From contig NZ_FOAB01000005.1 in assembly GCF_900109375.1 (NCBI RefSeq), positions 62,001 through 126,000 on the forward strand: DNA of 64,000 nt. The letters are read 5' to 3'. The DNA is from Aquimarina amphilecti (lineage in GTDB: Bacteria > Bacteroidota > Bacteroidia > Flavobacteriales > Flavobacteriaceae). A program made the position numbers and the translations under genes. Below are positions 26,181-34,315 of the stretch, piece after piece. How positions within the stretch are numbered: the stretch's first letter is position 1; every line of letters begins with the position of its first letter. The notes beneath the pieces are model-generated. The model was not told where the DNA came from. It was given only the letters and a program-made list of their open reading frames with translations, and made no database searches.

Positions 26181-26207
26181 AAGGGAACTATTATTTCGAA
26201 TATAAAA

Positions 26208-26921
26208 TTACTCATTTAAACTCCAATCGTATTTTTTATATCCTTTCTTTTTTTGTTTGTCAATCTTAACTGTAGAATATTTATTTATAAAAGCTTTTGC
26301 ATCTTCGCCATCAACTTTGAAATCTTTTTTAAACCAGCTAAAGATTTTAGATACTTCTACTACTTCTTCAGTGATCGTATTTCTTTTAGGATCATTAATA
26401 AAATTCTTGGTCAAGGTTTCTAATGCATTATCTACATTGCTTGCGGTAAAAGCTCTGTTCCAAACTATTGGACAAGAAAAGGAAGCACAATTAATAGCAA
26501 AGTGAATTCTAGGATCTCCTAGTTTTCTTAGAATCTTGTGCTCTAATTCGTTTAGGCTATGTAAAACGCCATTAATTTTAAAAAACTGTCTTCCCCAAGG
26601 GTCTTTAATGTCTTTTATACTTTTTAGAGGATAATTATCAATAATTAGTTTAATGGTATAGGCATTATAAGCATTAATCCAATATGCTAGAGTCTCTTCT
26701 TTACTCCAAGATGCAGTAGGAGGATTATCAGAAAGATAGGTGAAATATTGGTACAACTGGGAACTATCTCTCATAAATCCTTTATAGTCAACTTTGCCAT
26801 CTTCAGAAACATTTATAAGTAAAATTTGATCCCAAATGGCATGATCAAGTTTTTGCTGCGCTTTTGTTTGAAAAGAGATAAATGTTATCAATACTAATAC
26901 AATGATTTTTGGGGTCTTCAT
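26208..26921 (-). CDS. Secreted DUF547 protein (paralogue)
   Basis: This 237-residue protein has a signal peptide (IIVLVLITFISFQTKAQ) and the DUF547 core. The core includes KVDYKGFM, YWINAYNAYTIKLIIDNYPL, LNELEHKILRKLGDPRIHFAINCASFSCP with the conserved His and Cys, and IFSWFKKDF near the C-terminus. It is a clear paralogue of the protein at 11613-12323. DUF547 genes recur next to TIGR04283-like transferases, and here the spacing to that gene is 27 bases. Its biochemical role is unknown. Confidence 0.82.
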   Translation of the reverse strand: MKTPKIIVLVLITFISFQTKAQQKLDHAIWDQILLINVSEDGKVDYKGFMRDSSQLYQYFTYLSDNPPTASWSKEETLAYWINAYNAYTIKLIIDNYPLKSIKDIKDPWGRQFFKINGVLHSLNELEHKILRKLGDPRIHFAINCASFSCPIVWNRAFTASNVDNALETLTKNFINDPKRNTITEEVVEVSKIFSWFKKDFKVDGEDAKAFINKYSTVKIDKQKKKGYKKYDWSLNE

Positions 26922-27108
26922 TTTTTGTAATCTTTTAATATATCCAAATGTATTCGTTCTTACAAATGGTTAAAATGTGTTCGACTTTTAGTTATTTTTT
27001 TTGTTTTTTAAATAACGAACGCTTTATTAAATATTCGTTAAATACATTGTCTTAGTCCAAAGTTTATGCCACTCCTTACAAATATAGTTATAGCTAAAAT
27101 TTTTTGAC

Positions 27109-27140
27109 TTTGCAGGTTAATTTCTGATTCCGTATTATTG
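27109..27140 (+). promoter_or_regulatory. Candidate promoter of the OYE-like gene
   Basis: TTTG (27109-27112), 20 bases, then TATTATTG (27133-27140, one mismatch to TAnnTTTG) stands 18 bases before the ATG. Confidence 0.4.
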
Positions 27141-27158
27141 TAATCGAACTATTTATAT

Positions 27159-28379
27159 ATGATTAGTACAGATTTTAAACTTCCTTGTGGAGTGATATTG
27201 AGCAACAGATTGGTGAAATCTGCTATGACAGAGCGTATTAGTAATAGTAAGTTTGAACCTACCGAAGGGCATGAACGTTTATACAGAGATTGGTCTAACA
27301 CTGGAGTAGGTTTATTAATTACAGGTAATGTTGTTATAGATCGGAAACATCTGGAATCAGCCGGAAATGTATGTTTTGATGATGAAAAAATGCTTCCTAA
27401 GTTAAAATCGTGGGCACAGGAAGCTAAAAGATATGGGAATCATATATGGGTGCAGATTTCTCATTCCGGAAGGCAGACGAATAGATTCGGTACGAATACG
27501 CCTTTAGCACCTTCGGAAGTACAATTAAAAAAGTTAGGGCTTTTTGGTAAACCCAGAGCAATGACTGAGAAAGATATATTAAATGTGATCGAACGTTTTG
27601 TAAAAGCTGCTATAATTTCTAAAGATGCTGGTTTTACAGGAATTCAAATTCATTCTGCACATGGATACTTATTAAGTCAATTTTTGTCACCTCATACAAA
27701 TCTCAGAACTGATAGTTGGGGAGGACATATCGAAAACCGAAGTCGTTTATTATTAACTATAATAAAGGAGGTACGAAAAGCTGTAGGAGTGGATTTTCCA
27801 ATTTCGGTAAAACTAAATTCTGCGGATTTTCAGAGAGGAGGATTTACTGAAGAAGAATCGTTGGAGGTAATTAAGATGTTGGATAGAGAAAAAATTGATT
27901 TACTTGAAATATCTGGAGGGACTTATGAGAAGTTAGCTTTTTTTACCATGAATGAAGAGGGTTCTGGGCTTAAAGAAAGTACAAGACAAAGGGAAGCTTA
28001 TTTCATTGATTTTGCTAAAAAAATTCGAGCTATTAGTAACCTTCCTTTAATGATTACAGGAGGCTTTAGATCATATGATTTTTGTAATGAAGTTTTGATC
28101 AATAAAGAGGTGGATTTAATTGGTATGGCAAGACCCTTTATTACTAATAGAGAGGATATTCCAAAGTTTTTAAAAGGGCAATTACCATATCTTAAGAATC
28201 TAGTTTTGCGAACTGGTCTAAAACAATTTGAAGATGCAGCAGAAGGAGGTTTTTATGCTAGGCAGATTATAAGATTTTCTAAAGGTAAAAGTTTGAAAAC
28301 TAATATGAATCCTTTATGGTGCTCTATGTTTTTGATACTATATGAGTTCAAAAAAGCGATGATAAAGAAATTGTTTTAA
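27159..28379 (+). CDS. NADH:flavin oxidoreductase, Old Yellow Enzyme family
   Basis: This 406-residue TIM-barrel flavoprotein has LSNRLVKSAMTERIS at strand 1, IWVQISHSGRQTNR with the active-site His region, GIQIHSAHGYLLSQFLSP with the paired catalytic residues, and DSWGGHIENRSRLLLTII. FMN-phosphate binding is at MITGGFRS and DLIGMARPF. It lacks the C-terminal [4Fe-4S]/FAD half of dienoyl-CoA reductases. It reduces activated alkenes using NAD(P)H. It is divergent from the DUF547 gene and convergent with the arsenosugar operon, with a shared terminator. Confidence 0.85.
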   Translation: MISTDFKLPCGVILSNRLVKSAMTERISNSKFEPTEGHERLYRDWSNTGVGLLITGNVVIDRKHLESAGNVCFDDEKMLPKLKSWAQEAKRYGNHIWVQISHSGRQTNRFGTNTPLAPSEVQLKKLGLFGKPRAMTEKDILNVIERFVKAAIISKDAGFTGIQIHSAHGYLLSQFLSPHTNLRTDSWGGHIENRSRLLLTIIKEVRKAVGVDFPISVKLNSADFQRGGFTEEESLEVIKMLDREKIDLLEISGGTYEKLAFFTMNEEGSGLKESTRQREAYFIDFAKKIRAISNLPLMITGGFRSYDFCNEVLINKEVDLIGMARPFITNREDIPKFLKGQLPYLKNLVLRTGLKQFEDAAEGGFYARQIIRFSKGKSLKTNMNPLWCSMFLILYEFKKAMIKKLF

Positions 28380-28384
28380 AAAAA

Positions 28385-28414
28385 ATATCCCTAAAACAAT
28401 GGTTTTAGGGATAT
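28385..28414. terminator. Bidirectional intrinsic terminator
   Basis: A 13-bp perfect stem, ATATCCCTAAAAC / GTTTTAGGGATAT, with a 4-base loop is flanked by A-rich and T-rich sides. It separates the OYE gene from the convergent arsenosugar operon. Confidence 0.85.
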
Positions 28415-28434
28415 AAATTTCTTCTCTTATTGAT

Positions 28435-29403
28435 TTAACAACATCCGCCACCATCATAGTGATATGTAGATTCACTTATATAAATATCTTCTCTTCCTAG
28501 ATCGGCAAGAGCACCAGCAGTTTTATCACAAATTGCTAATGGTTGATTTTTTAGTAGAACATGTCCCTTTTTATCATCAAAATAATCATCATCACCAAAA
28601 TAAATAGCTGCTTTTCCAGTAAAAATGCAAGGTCCATCTTCTGGCATTGGATCTTTAATGGCAGCTACTTCAATAGATTCTATATAGATTAATTCATCTG
28701 TTTCGTAATTCTTTGGATCTAGAATACGATAAGGTTTACGAGCTCTAATTTCTATAGTTCCAAAACCAACATCGGTTAATGCCTTTACATATTCTGCTAT
28801 CGGTAAACTTCCACTAAGACATAATGCTCTCAATCGTTCATCGTTTCTAAGTGTTTCATTCATTGGTTGCTCGCAGGTAGGATCACTCATCACCAATCTA
28901 CCATGAGGCTTTAATACACGATGCATCTCCTCAATGGCTTTTTTTAGATCTTCTGCCTTAAAAATATTGAATAAACAATTTTGCGCAGCTACATCAATGC
29001 TATTATCTTCTACCGGAAGATTTAGTGCATCACCGAATCTTAGATCTACAAAATCACTGTTAAACCATTCGTTTTGCTCTTCAGCCTCTTTGAAGTTTTT
29101 ATGAGAAGCATCTAACATTTCTTGTACGACATCAATGCCTATCACACCACTTTTTTGGCGCGAGAAATATGAGAACTGCAGTAATTCCATTCCTCCACCA
29201 ACTCCTACATATAGAATTTTTGGATTGTTGGTTAAATCACGTGCGTTTACAGTACTCCCGCAACCATAATTCATTTCCTGCATAATTTTTGGAATCTTTA
29301 ACCCAGGTAATTCCCAAATAGGATTTGTAGTACAACATAAACCTACGTCAGGTGTTAATGCTGCTTCTTTATATACATCATGTGTAGTTTCTAAATAGCT
29401 CAT
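28435..29403 (-). CDS. arsM: Arsenosugar biosynthesis arsenite methyltransferase ArsM
   Basis: This 322-residue SAM-dependent methyltransferase has the SAM motif ILYVGVGGGMELLQFSY, then VIGIDVVQEML and DLRFGDALNLPVEDNSIDVAAQNC. Cysteines suited to arsenic binding sit at Cys23-Cys24 (VGLCC), Cys48 (YGCGST), in SDPTCEQP, CLSGS, and a C-terminal GGGCC. This matches the ArsM subtype found with ArsS rather than stand-alone ArsM. It converts As(III) to methyl and dimethyl arsenic, the substrate for the radical SAM step. It is the last gene of the minus-strand operon, 50 bases after PNP. Confidence 0.85.
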   Translation of the reverse strand: MSYLETTHDVYKEAALTPDVGLCCTTNPIWELPGLKIPKIMQEMNYGCGSTVNARDLTNNPKILYVGVGGGMELLQFSYFSRQKSGVIGIDVVQEMLDASHKNFKEAEEQNEWFNSDFVDLRFGDALNLPVEDNSIDVAAQNCLFNIFKAEDLKKAIEEMHRVLKPHGRLVMSDPTCEQPMNETLRNDERLRALCLSGSLPIAEYVKALTDVGFGTIEIRARKPYRILDPKNYETDELIYIESIEVAAIKDPMPEDGPCIFTGKAAIYFGDDDYFDDKKGHVLLKNQPLAICDKTAGALADLGREDIYISESTYHYDGGGCC

Positions 29404-29453
29404 ATCTTTTTTTGTTTTCTTATTTTGAAGAGGAATTATTTATTTTATGATAA

Positions 29454-30266
29454 TTAAAGTTGCTTTATCAATTCTTTGAACAAAAGAATCATTTCTGGCT
29501 CCGCTTTTCCGGCCATTGCTATGATTTCATCAATATTAACAGGTTGTAAATTATCTGGATCACATTCATCAGTAAGGACAGATACTGCAGCAACGGGTAG
29601 GTTAAGATGATTAGCAACTATAATTTCAGGAACAGTACTCATTCCTACTGCATCAGCACCGATTATTTTTAAATAACGATATTCTGCACGAGTTTCTAAT
29701 TGAGGTCCTACTACGGATGCATATACCCCTTTATGAAGATTAATGTTGTTTTCTTTAGCAATAGATTCTAATTTCTCATTAATTTTAGGATCATAGGGAG
29801 CACTCATGTCAGTAAAACGAGTTCCTAGTTGTTCCACACCTTTAAACGCTAAAGGAGAACCTCCCTGAAGATTTATATGATCATCGATTAACATTAATTC
29901 TCCTTTTTTGAAATTTAAATTAATGGCTCCGGATGCATTAGAAACTAGTAGTGTTTTGATTCCTAATTGCTTCATTACTCGCACTGGATATGTCACATCT
30001 TGTAGAGAATATCCTTCATATAAATGAAAACGCCCCTGCATTACTACGACATTTTTGCCTTCCAGTTTTCCGTAAATTAGTTTTCCTTTATGGAATTCTA
30101 CTGTAGCTGTTGGGAAATTCGGAATATGATTATAGCTTACTTCTTTTAGAATTTCTATTTCATCTAATAGTTGGCCTAGTCCTGTTCCTAGTATAATACC
30201 TATTTCTGGATTTTCAAAACCTTTTTCTTGTAGGTATTCTGTAGTCTCTTTGATGTATTTAGTCAT
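29454..30266 (-). CDS. Purine nucleoside phosphorylase (trimeric PNP family)
   Basis: This 270-residue protein has IGIILGTGLGQLLDEI, the phosphate-binding VVMQGRFHLYEGYSLQDVT, LLVSNASGAIN, GPQLETRAEYR, GADAVGMSTVPEI and the base-contact LTDECDPDNLQP. It cleaves purine (deoxy)ribonucleosides with phosphate. Its 8-base overlap with the transferase gene, inside an arsenosugar operon, suggests it removes adenine from the ArsS product (a 5'-dimethylarsenyl-5'-deoxyadenosine), leaving arsenoribose 1-phosphate. A housekeeping purine-salvage role is also possible. Confidence 0.82.
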   Translation of the reverse strand: MTKYIKETTEYLQEKGFENPEIGIILGTGLGQLLDEIEILKEVSYNHIPNFPTATVEFHKGKLIYGKLEGKNVVVMQGRFHLYEGYSLQDVTYPVRVMKQLGIKTLLVSNASGAINLNFKKGELMLIDDHINLQGGSPLAFKGVEQLGTRFTDMSAPYDPKINEKLESIAKENNINLHKGVYASVVGPQLETRAEYRYLKIIGADAVGMSTVPEIIVANHLNLPVAAVSVLTDECDPDNLQPVNIDEIIAMAGKAEPEMILLFKELIKQL

Positions 30267-30876
30267 TTTGATAGCTTAATAAATGTTGAAAAACGGAGAT
30301 GTCTTTAATGTCTTCATAATAATCTACATCATTTCGTTCTTCTAATAATTTGATGTTAGTTTGTTGTATATCGTTTAATGTATCTTTTAATACTGTATTT
30401 GTTCCCCATGATTTGTTTTGAAAAACTTTTGAGTTCAAAGACTTCAATCCGAATAAGTAATAACCACCATCTTCGGCGGGGCCAATTACATAATCGTGAT
30501 TTTTCAATGCTTTAAAAGCATTTTCAATATCCAGTTGGTTGAGGTCATACATGTCACTTCCTATTACAATTATGTTGGTATATCCTGCATTAAAACCATT
30601 TCGGAAAGCACTACACATTCTAGCACCAAGATCTTCTCCTTGTTGCAGTCTTTTATTATATGTAGTCGGGTTCCAAATGTCATTTTCGCCAACTTTTGTA
30701 GAATAATATACTTCTTTTGTAACCGAAAGACTTTTGGTAATAGTTACAGTGTGATCCAACAATAGTTGATACACTTCTAGAGCAGCTTGATCTCCTATAG
30801 TAGCTGCTAATCGAGTTTTGCACTTACCCAGTTCTGGGTTTCTAGTAAAGATCATTAATAGGTTCTTTTCTATCAC
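30259..30876 (-). CDS. Arsenosugar-associated transferase 1 (TIGR04282 / DUF2064-like), copy A
   Basis: This 205-residue CofC/nucleotidyltransferase-like protein begins NLLMIFTRNPELGKCKTRLA, the family hallmark (P-x-G-x-x-K-T-R). It then has GEDLGARMCSAF, IIVIGSDMYDL, VIGPAEDGGYYLFGL and KSWGTNTVLKDTL. Such proteins are co-encoded with rSAM/selenodomain proteins and could activate the arsenoribose phosphate as a nucleotide sugar, although no reaction is proven. It overlaps the rhodanese gene by 4 bases and PNP by 8, indicating translational coupling. Confidence 0.8.
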   Translation of the reverse strand: MIEKNLLMIFTRNPELGKCKTRLAATIGDQAALEVYQLLLDHTVTITKSLSVTKEVYYSTKVGENDIWNPTTYNKRLQQGEDLGARMCSAFRNGFNAGYTNIIVIGSDMYDLNQLDIENAFKALKNHDYVIGPAEDGGYYLFGLKSLNSKVFQNKSWGTNTVLKDTLNDIQQTNIKLLEERNDVDYYEDIKDISVFQHLLSYQND

Positions 30877-31373
30877 TTTTTATATACTTTTTTTCCTTTG
30901 TGTAACCATTCCCCCCATTGTTTGGAAAATGCGTGTACTTTATTTGTTTCTTCTCCTTTAGTATTGATTACTTTATGGTTCTCATTTTTCCATTCAAAAA
31001 TTCCTCCGTATAAATTAGATATATCATTATAACCAGCTTTCTTTAATTTTTCTGAAATGTCTTCTGATCGTATTCCTAAACTACAGTAAACAACAATTTT
31101 AGATTCTTTAGAAATGCTTTGATCTGATATAACATCGATATCAAAGTGATGATATCCTACATGTATGGCGCCTTCTAAGTGACTTGTTTCATACTCAACA
31201 ATTTCTCTAGCATCTAGTAAAATAACTTTATCATATATAGTACTTAGCTCCTTTACGGATATGTATGGTATACTTTCATTATTATACTTATCAAGCAATT
31301 CTTTTAATGAATCTTGACTTACAACCAAAAACGGTGATGTAATAAAAATGAATGCTAAAATTGTTGTTTTCAT
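30873..31373 (-). CDS. Secreted single-domain rhodanese
   Basis: The ATG at 31373 gives 166 residues with a signal peptide (ILAFIFITSPFLVVSQ); an upstream ATG at 31409 would add 12 residues before it. The rhodanese domain contains VILLDAREIVEYETSHLEGAIHV in parts, and the active-site loop VVYCSLGIRSEDIS with the catalytic Cys. NLYGGIFEWK closes the domain. Such proteins transfer sulfur. In this operon it might supply thiol sulfur for thio-arsenicals or reduce arsenic species in the periplasm, but that is speculation. It overlaps the next gene by 4 bases. Confidence 0.8.
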   Translation of the reverse strand: MKTTILAFIFITSPFLVVSQDSLKELLDKYNNESIPYISVKELSTIYDKVILLDAREIVEYETSHLEGAIHVGYHHFDIDVISDQSISKESKIVVYCSLGIRSEDISEKLKKAGYNDISNLYGGIFEWKNENHKVINTKGEETNKVHAFSKQWGEWLHKGKKVYKK

Positions 31374-31516
31374 GTAATCTTTACTATCGATCGTAGCGCT
31401 ATACTGCAATATTGAATATGGATTTGTTTGAAGAAAGTAATAACCTAGACTTTGCTAAGGGTTTATTTAACTTTCCTATAAATAGAAGGCTATAGTAAAA
31501 TTGAAAATTATTAAAC

Positions 31517-32197
31517 TTAAGCCATATAAAAGGGAGATCCTTTATTGTAAAAAGACGATAGTAGATAAGTGTCTTTTAATAGTTTGTTAAGGTTAAATAT
31601 TTCTTTTTCAGTATTTATAATCTGATAGATTATAGTTTTAAGAGTTGTAGAGAACTTAGAACTGAGTCTAGATACAATTTTTAAATCTTCAAGGGAATCA
31701 ATATCATGTAAAACCTCTAGTCGAGCCACTTCAATTTTTGAAGTGTTAATCATTACCGATATGCTCTTAGCTAGTTTCTTTGATTGCCATGGGAGTTCTA
31801 AAAAAGTATTTAAATTAAATTGAGATTTATGTAATCCCATTAGATAAAATCCTCCATCAGAAGATGGTCCTATAACAAATTTTTCATTTTCAAGTTGTAT
31901 AGCACTATCTAATAAATGATTTTTATTTAGGTGAGGAGTATCATTTCCTATTGTAATTACATTTTCATACCCTAGATCGTAAGTATCTTGAATTGCATTT
32001 ACAAATCGTTCACCAAAGTTTTTTCCATTTTGATTTTTTTCTGTGAATACAAAAAAGGGAAGTCCCGAACTCTTTACAACCTTAATTGTTTTTTTTGTAA
32101 GTTCAGTAAATAACTTTTCACCTCCAATAATAGGCTTGTTAAGAAGCTCTTCTTTAGAAGAGTTCGCGAAAACTAATATGGCGGTTCTTTTATTCAT
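31517..32197 (-). CDS. TIGR04282/DUF2064-like transferase, divergent copy B
   Basis: A 226-residue paralogue of the 205-residue transferase. It keeps GKNFGERFVNAIQDTYDLGYENVITIGNDTPHL in parts, FVIGPSSDGGFYLMGL and LHDIDSLEDL, but the N-terminal P-x-G-x-x-K-T-R loop is lost (it reads FANSSKEELLNKPI). It also has an extra C-terminal tail of about 40 residues. Loss of the nucleotide-binding loop suggests a changed or regulatory role. It lies 4 bases after the arsS gene. Confidence 0.7.
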   Translation of the reverse strand: MNKRTAILVFANSSKEELLNKPIIGGEKLFTELTKKTIKVVKSSGLPFFVFTEKNQNGKNFGERFVNAIQDTYDLGYENVITIGNDTPHLNKNHLLDSAIQLENEKFVIGPSSDGGFYLMGLHKSQFNLNTFLELPWQSKKLAKSISVMINTSKIEVARLEVLHDIDSLEDLKIVSRLSSKFSTTLKTIIYQIINTEKEIFNLNKLLKDTYLLSSFYNKGSPFYMA

Positions 32198-32201
32198 TTT
32201 T

Positions 32202-33257
32202 TTATGCTACCGTTCCCTGACAGCTACTTCCAGCTCCAGCAGTACAACCGTAACAGTGCTGAGAGATAATAATATTTCTATTTTGGAGTAACTCTTCATT
32301 ATACTCGCTAATATGTTTTACTTTACTGGCTACTTTAAGATCAAGCATCTGATTAAAATCACAATCGTATAACCATCCATCCCAACTAATAGAAATAGTA
32401 TTAGTACACATTACATTTTCTACTGCTGATGGATTATAAGCTTCTACTAATGCGTACATATAATCTTCATAATTTTCAGAAGCAATTAGGTAATCCAGAA
32501 ATCTACTGATTGGTAAATTAGTAATTGCAAACAAATTATGAAAGTGAATTCCAAAATCTTCTATCAAAGCTTTTTTAAACTCTTTTTCCATAGAGGCTTG
32601 ATCTCCTGGTAAAAAAGCTCCAGAAGGATTATAAACTAAATCTAGTCTAAGATCACTGTCTGGCATGCCATAACCTCTTTCATTCAGTTCTTGTAAGGCT
32701 TTTATTGATTTATCAAAAACTCCATCTCCCCGTTGTTTATCTGTTTTACCTCTAGTCCAATGTGGCATTGAAGAAACCACGTGTACATTATGTTTTTTGA
32801 AGAAATCAGGCAGATCGTAATATTTTTTATTTGCTCTTATAATAGTCAAATTACTTCGTACAATAAAATCTTTAATTCCTGCTTTACTAGCTTCTTCTAC
32901 AAACCATCTAAAATTGGGATTCATTTCAGGAGCTCCACCTGTAAGATCCAGTGTATGTGCTCCCGTTTTCCTTATGACTTCTAAACATTGTAGCATAGTT
33001 TCTTTTGTCATAATTTCTTTACGATCAGGACCTGCATCTACATGACAATGCTCACAAACTTGATTGCACATATATCCCACATTGATTTGTAAGACTTCTA
33101 ATTTATTAGGTCGTAGTGGGTTATGTCCTATTTCTGCGATTTTATCTGCAAATTTCGGCAATTCTCCATTCGCGAAAATCCCGTTATTCAGAATCTCTAA
33201 TTGTCTATGAGAATCTGCTAGTTCGTTATTTCTATTTTTAAGCGACTTAGTAGCCAT
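32202..33257 (-). CDS. arsS: Arsenosugar biosynthesis radical SAM protein ArsS
   Basis: This 351-residue radical SAM enzyme has the [4Fe-4S] motif at Cys64, Cys68 and Cys71 (CNQVCEHC), LDLTGGAPEMNPNFRWFVE for SAM binding, and the C-terminal Cys-rich region CDFNQMLDL plus HCYGCTAGAGSSCQG. It matches the 'radical SAM/Cys-rich' family, shown in cyanobacteria to be needed for arsenosugar synthesis. It joins the 5'-deoxyadenosyl radical from SAM to dimethylarsenic. It is the second gene of its operon, after the AhpD-like gene. Confidence 0.88.
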   Translation of the reverse strand: MATKSLKNRNNELADSHRQLEILNNGIFANGELPKFADKIAEIGHNPLRPNKLEVLQINVGYMCNQVCEHCHVDAGPDRKEIMTKETMLQCLEVIRKTGAHTLDLTGGAPEMNPNFRWFVEEASKAGIKDFIVRSNLTIIRANKKYYDLPDFFKKHNVHVVSSMPHWTRGKTDKQRGDGVFDKSIKALQELNERGYGMPDSDLRLDLVYNPSGAFLPGDQASMEKEFKKALIEDFGIHFHNLFAITNLPISRFLDYLIASENYEDYMYALVEAYNPSAVENVMCTNTISISWDGWLYDCDFNQMLDLKVASKVKHISEYNEELLQNRNIIISQHCYGCTAGAGSSCQGTVA

Positions 33258-33321
33258 ATATTATTTTTAATCATTGATTTTATCAAAGTTATTAAGGTTA
33301 CTATAATTTGTAGTAATCATA

Positions 33322-33657
33322 TTACATTGATAATTTTTCATATTTATTCATCATTTGCACACCGTGTACTAAAGTTGCACCACTTTCTATTGCTGCTCCT
33401 GCATGCACCGCTTCCATCATTTCTTCTTTTGTAATACCTTTCTGAAGTCCATCTTTTGTGTATGCATCAATACAGTACGGGCACTTTACTACATGGGATA
33501 CAGCAAGGGCTATAAGAGACTTTTCTCGCGCGGATAAAGCACCTTCTTCAAAAACTTTTCCGTAATAATCAAAGAATTTTGTTCCTAGCTCTTCACTCCA
33601 TTCCGTTATTTTTCCAAATTTTCTAAGATCCGCAGGATCGTAATATGTTTTAGACAT
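33322..33657 (-). CDS. Arsenosugar-associated AhpD-like / carboxymuconolactone decarboxylase family protein
   Basis: This 111-residue alpha-helical protein has ALSAREKSLIALAVSHVVKCPYCIDAYTKDG with the CxxC redox pair (Cys-Pro-Tyr-Cys), and the conserved 'EEMMEAVHAGAAI'. This is the AhpD/CMD fold. A small subfamily of such 'peroxidase-like' proteins is consistently paired with ArsS. It may protect the radical enzyme or act as a thiol reductant. It is the first gene of the operon, with a promoter candidate about 70 bases upstream. Confidence 0.8.
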   Translation of the reverse strand: MSKTYYDPADLRKFGKITEWSEELGTKFFDYYGKVFEEGALSAREKSLIALAVSHVVKCPYCIDAYTKDGLQKGITKEEMMEAVHAGAAIESGATLVHGVQMMNKYEKLSM

Positions 33658-34315
33658 GTGTTGTCAATTTTAAGTTAGAAGCATTTATTGTTAGTCGTAC
33701 TACAAAGATCAAAGCTTACAATAAATCCAAATTTATTTAATAAAGACTAAAGTCAACATTATGAAGATAAAATAAAAGTTAATGTTAAATAATTATGTGT
33801 TTTTATTATAAAAATATTAGTTGTCAACTAATAAAAATATATGATTTAGAAAATAAGTGACGTTTTATTTTATTTTTAATTTTAGATATTTTTAGTTTCA
33901 CTTGTTAAGATAATAGTATACTTTTTTGTTTCGCAAAAAGCTCATGATTATTGTTATAAACGATAAAGTGCATAGAGATAATATATTTATTTAATCTATA
34001 TTAATTTTCATTTTATCGATCTTAGTTATTTATATTATTTTAACACTTTTTGGGTATAAATATCTGATTTTCAGTTATTTTTTTGAATATTTTGGATTTT
34101 AAAATAAACTATATTCCTTACATGTACATAGAATGTTAAGATTAATGAATTGGTTTAAATTAGGATGTATTGTTGTAGCTTTATCAATATTAATGACAAA
34201 AAATCTAAAATATTTATTTACTCTGTTGAGTGGGTTTAAGTAGATATTTATTAAGAAGATTTGAAAGATAGATTTGTAAATACATTTATTGTTTAAAAAT
34301 TAAAAGGTAAGACTA
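33658..34315. other. Long AT-rich divergent regulatory region
   Basis: This separates the arsenosugar operon from the GH3 genes. It contains the minus-strand promoter candidate (33728-33756), an ATCGAT core at 34015-34020, and the string ATTGTTTAAAAATTAAAA at 34288-34305, which recurs before the GH13 gene. A 36-codon frame from 34133 to 34243 could encode a hydrophobic peptide but has no supporting signal. Confidence 0.5.
33728..33756 (-). promoter_or_regulatory. Candidate promoter of the arsenosugar operon
   Basis: On the minus strand TTG (33756-33754), 18 bases, then TAAATTTG (33735-33728) fit the Bacteroidota -33/-7 pattern. The first gene starts about 70 bases further on. I see no ArsR-type operator. 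Confidence 0.4.

Noticed and set aside
34133-34243. 36-codon frame for a hydrophobic peptide upstream of the GH3 gene
   Set aside because: No promoter, conserved motif or ribosome-binding signal is visible, and short frames are frequent in such AT-rich DNA.
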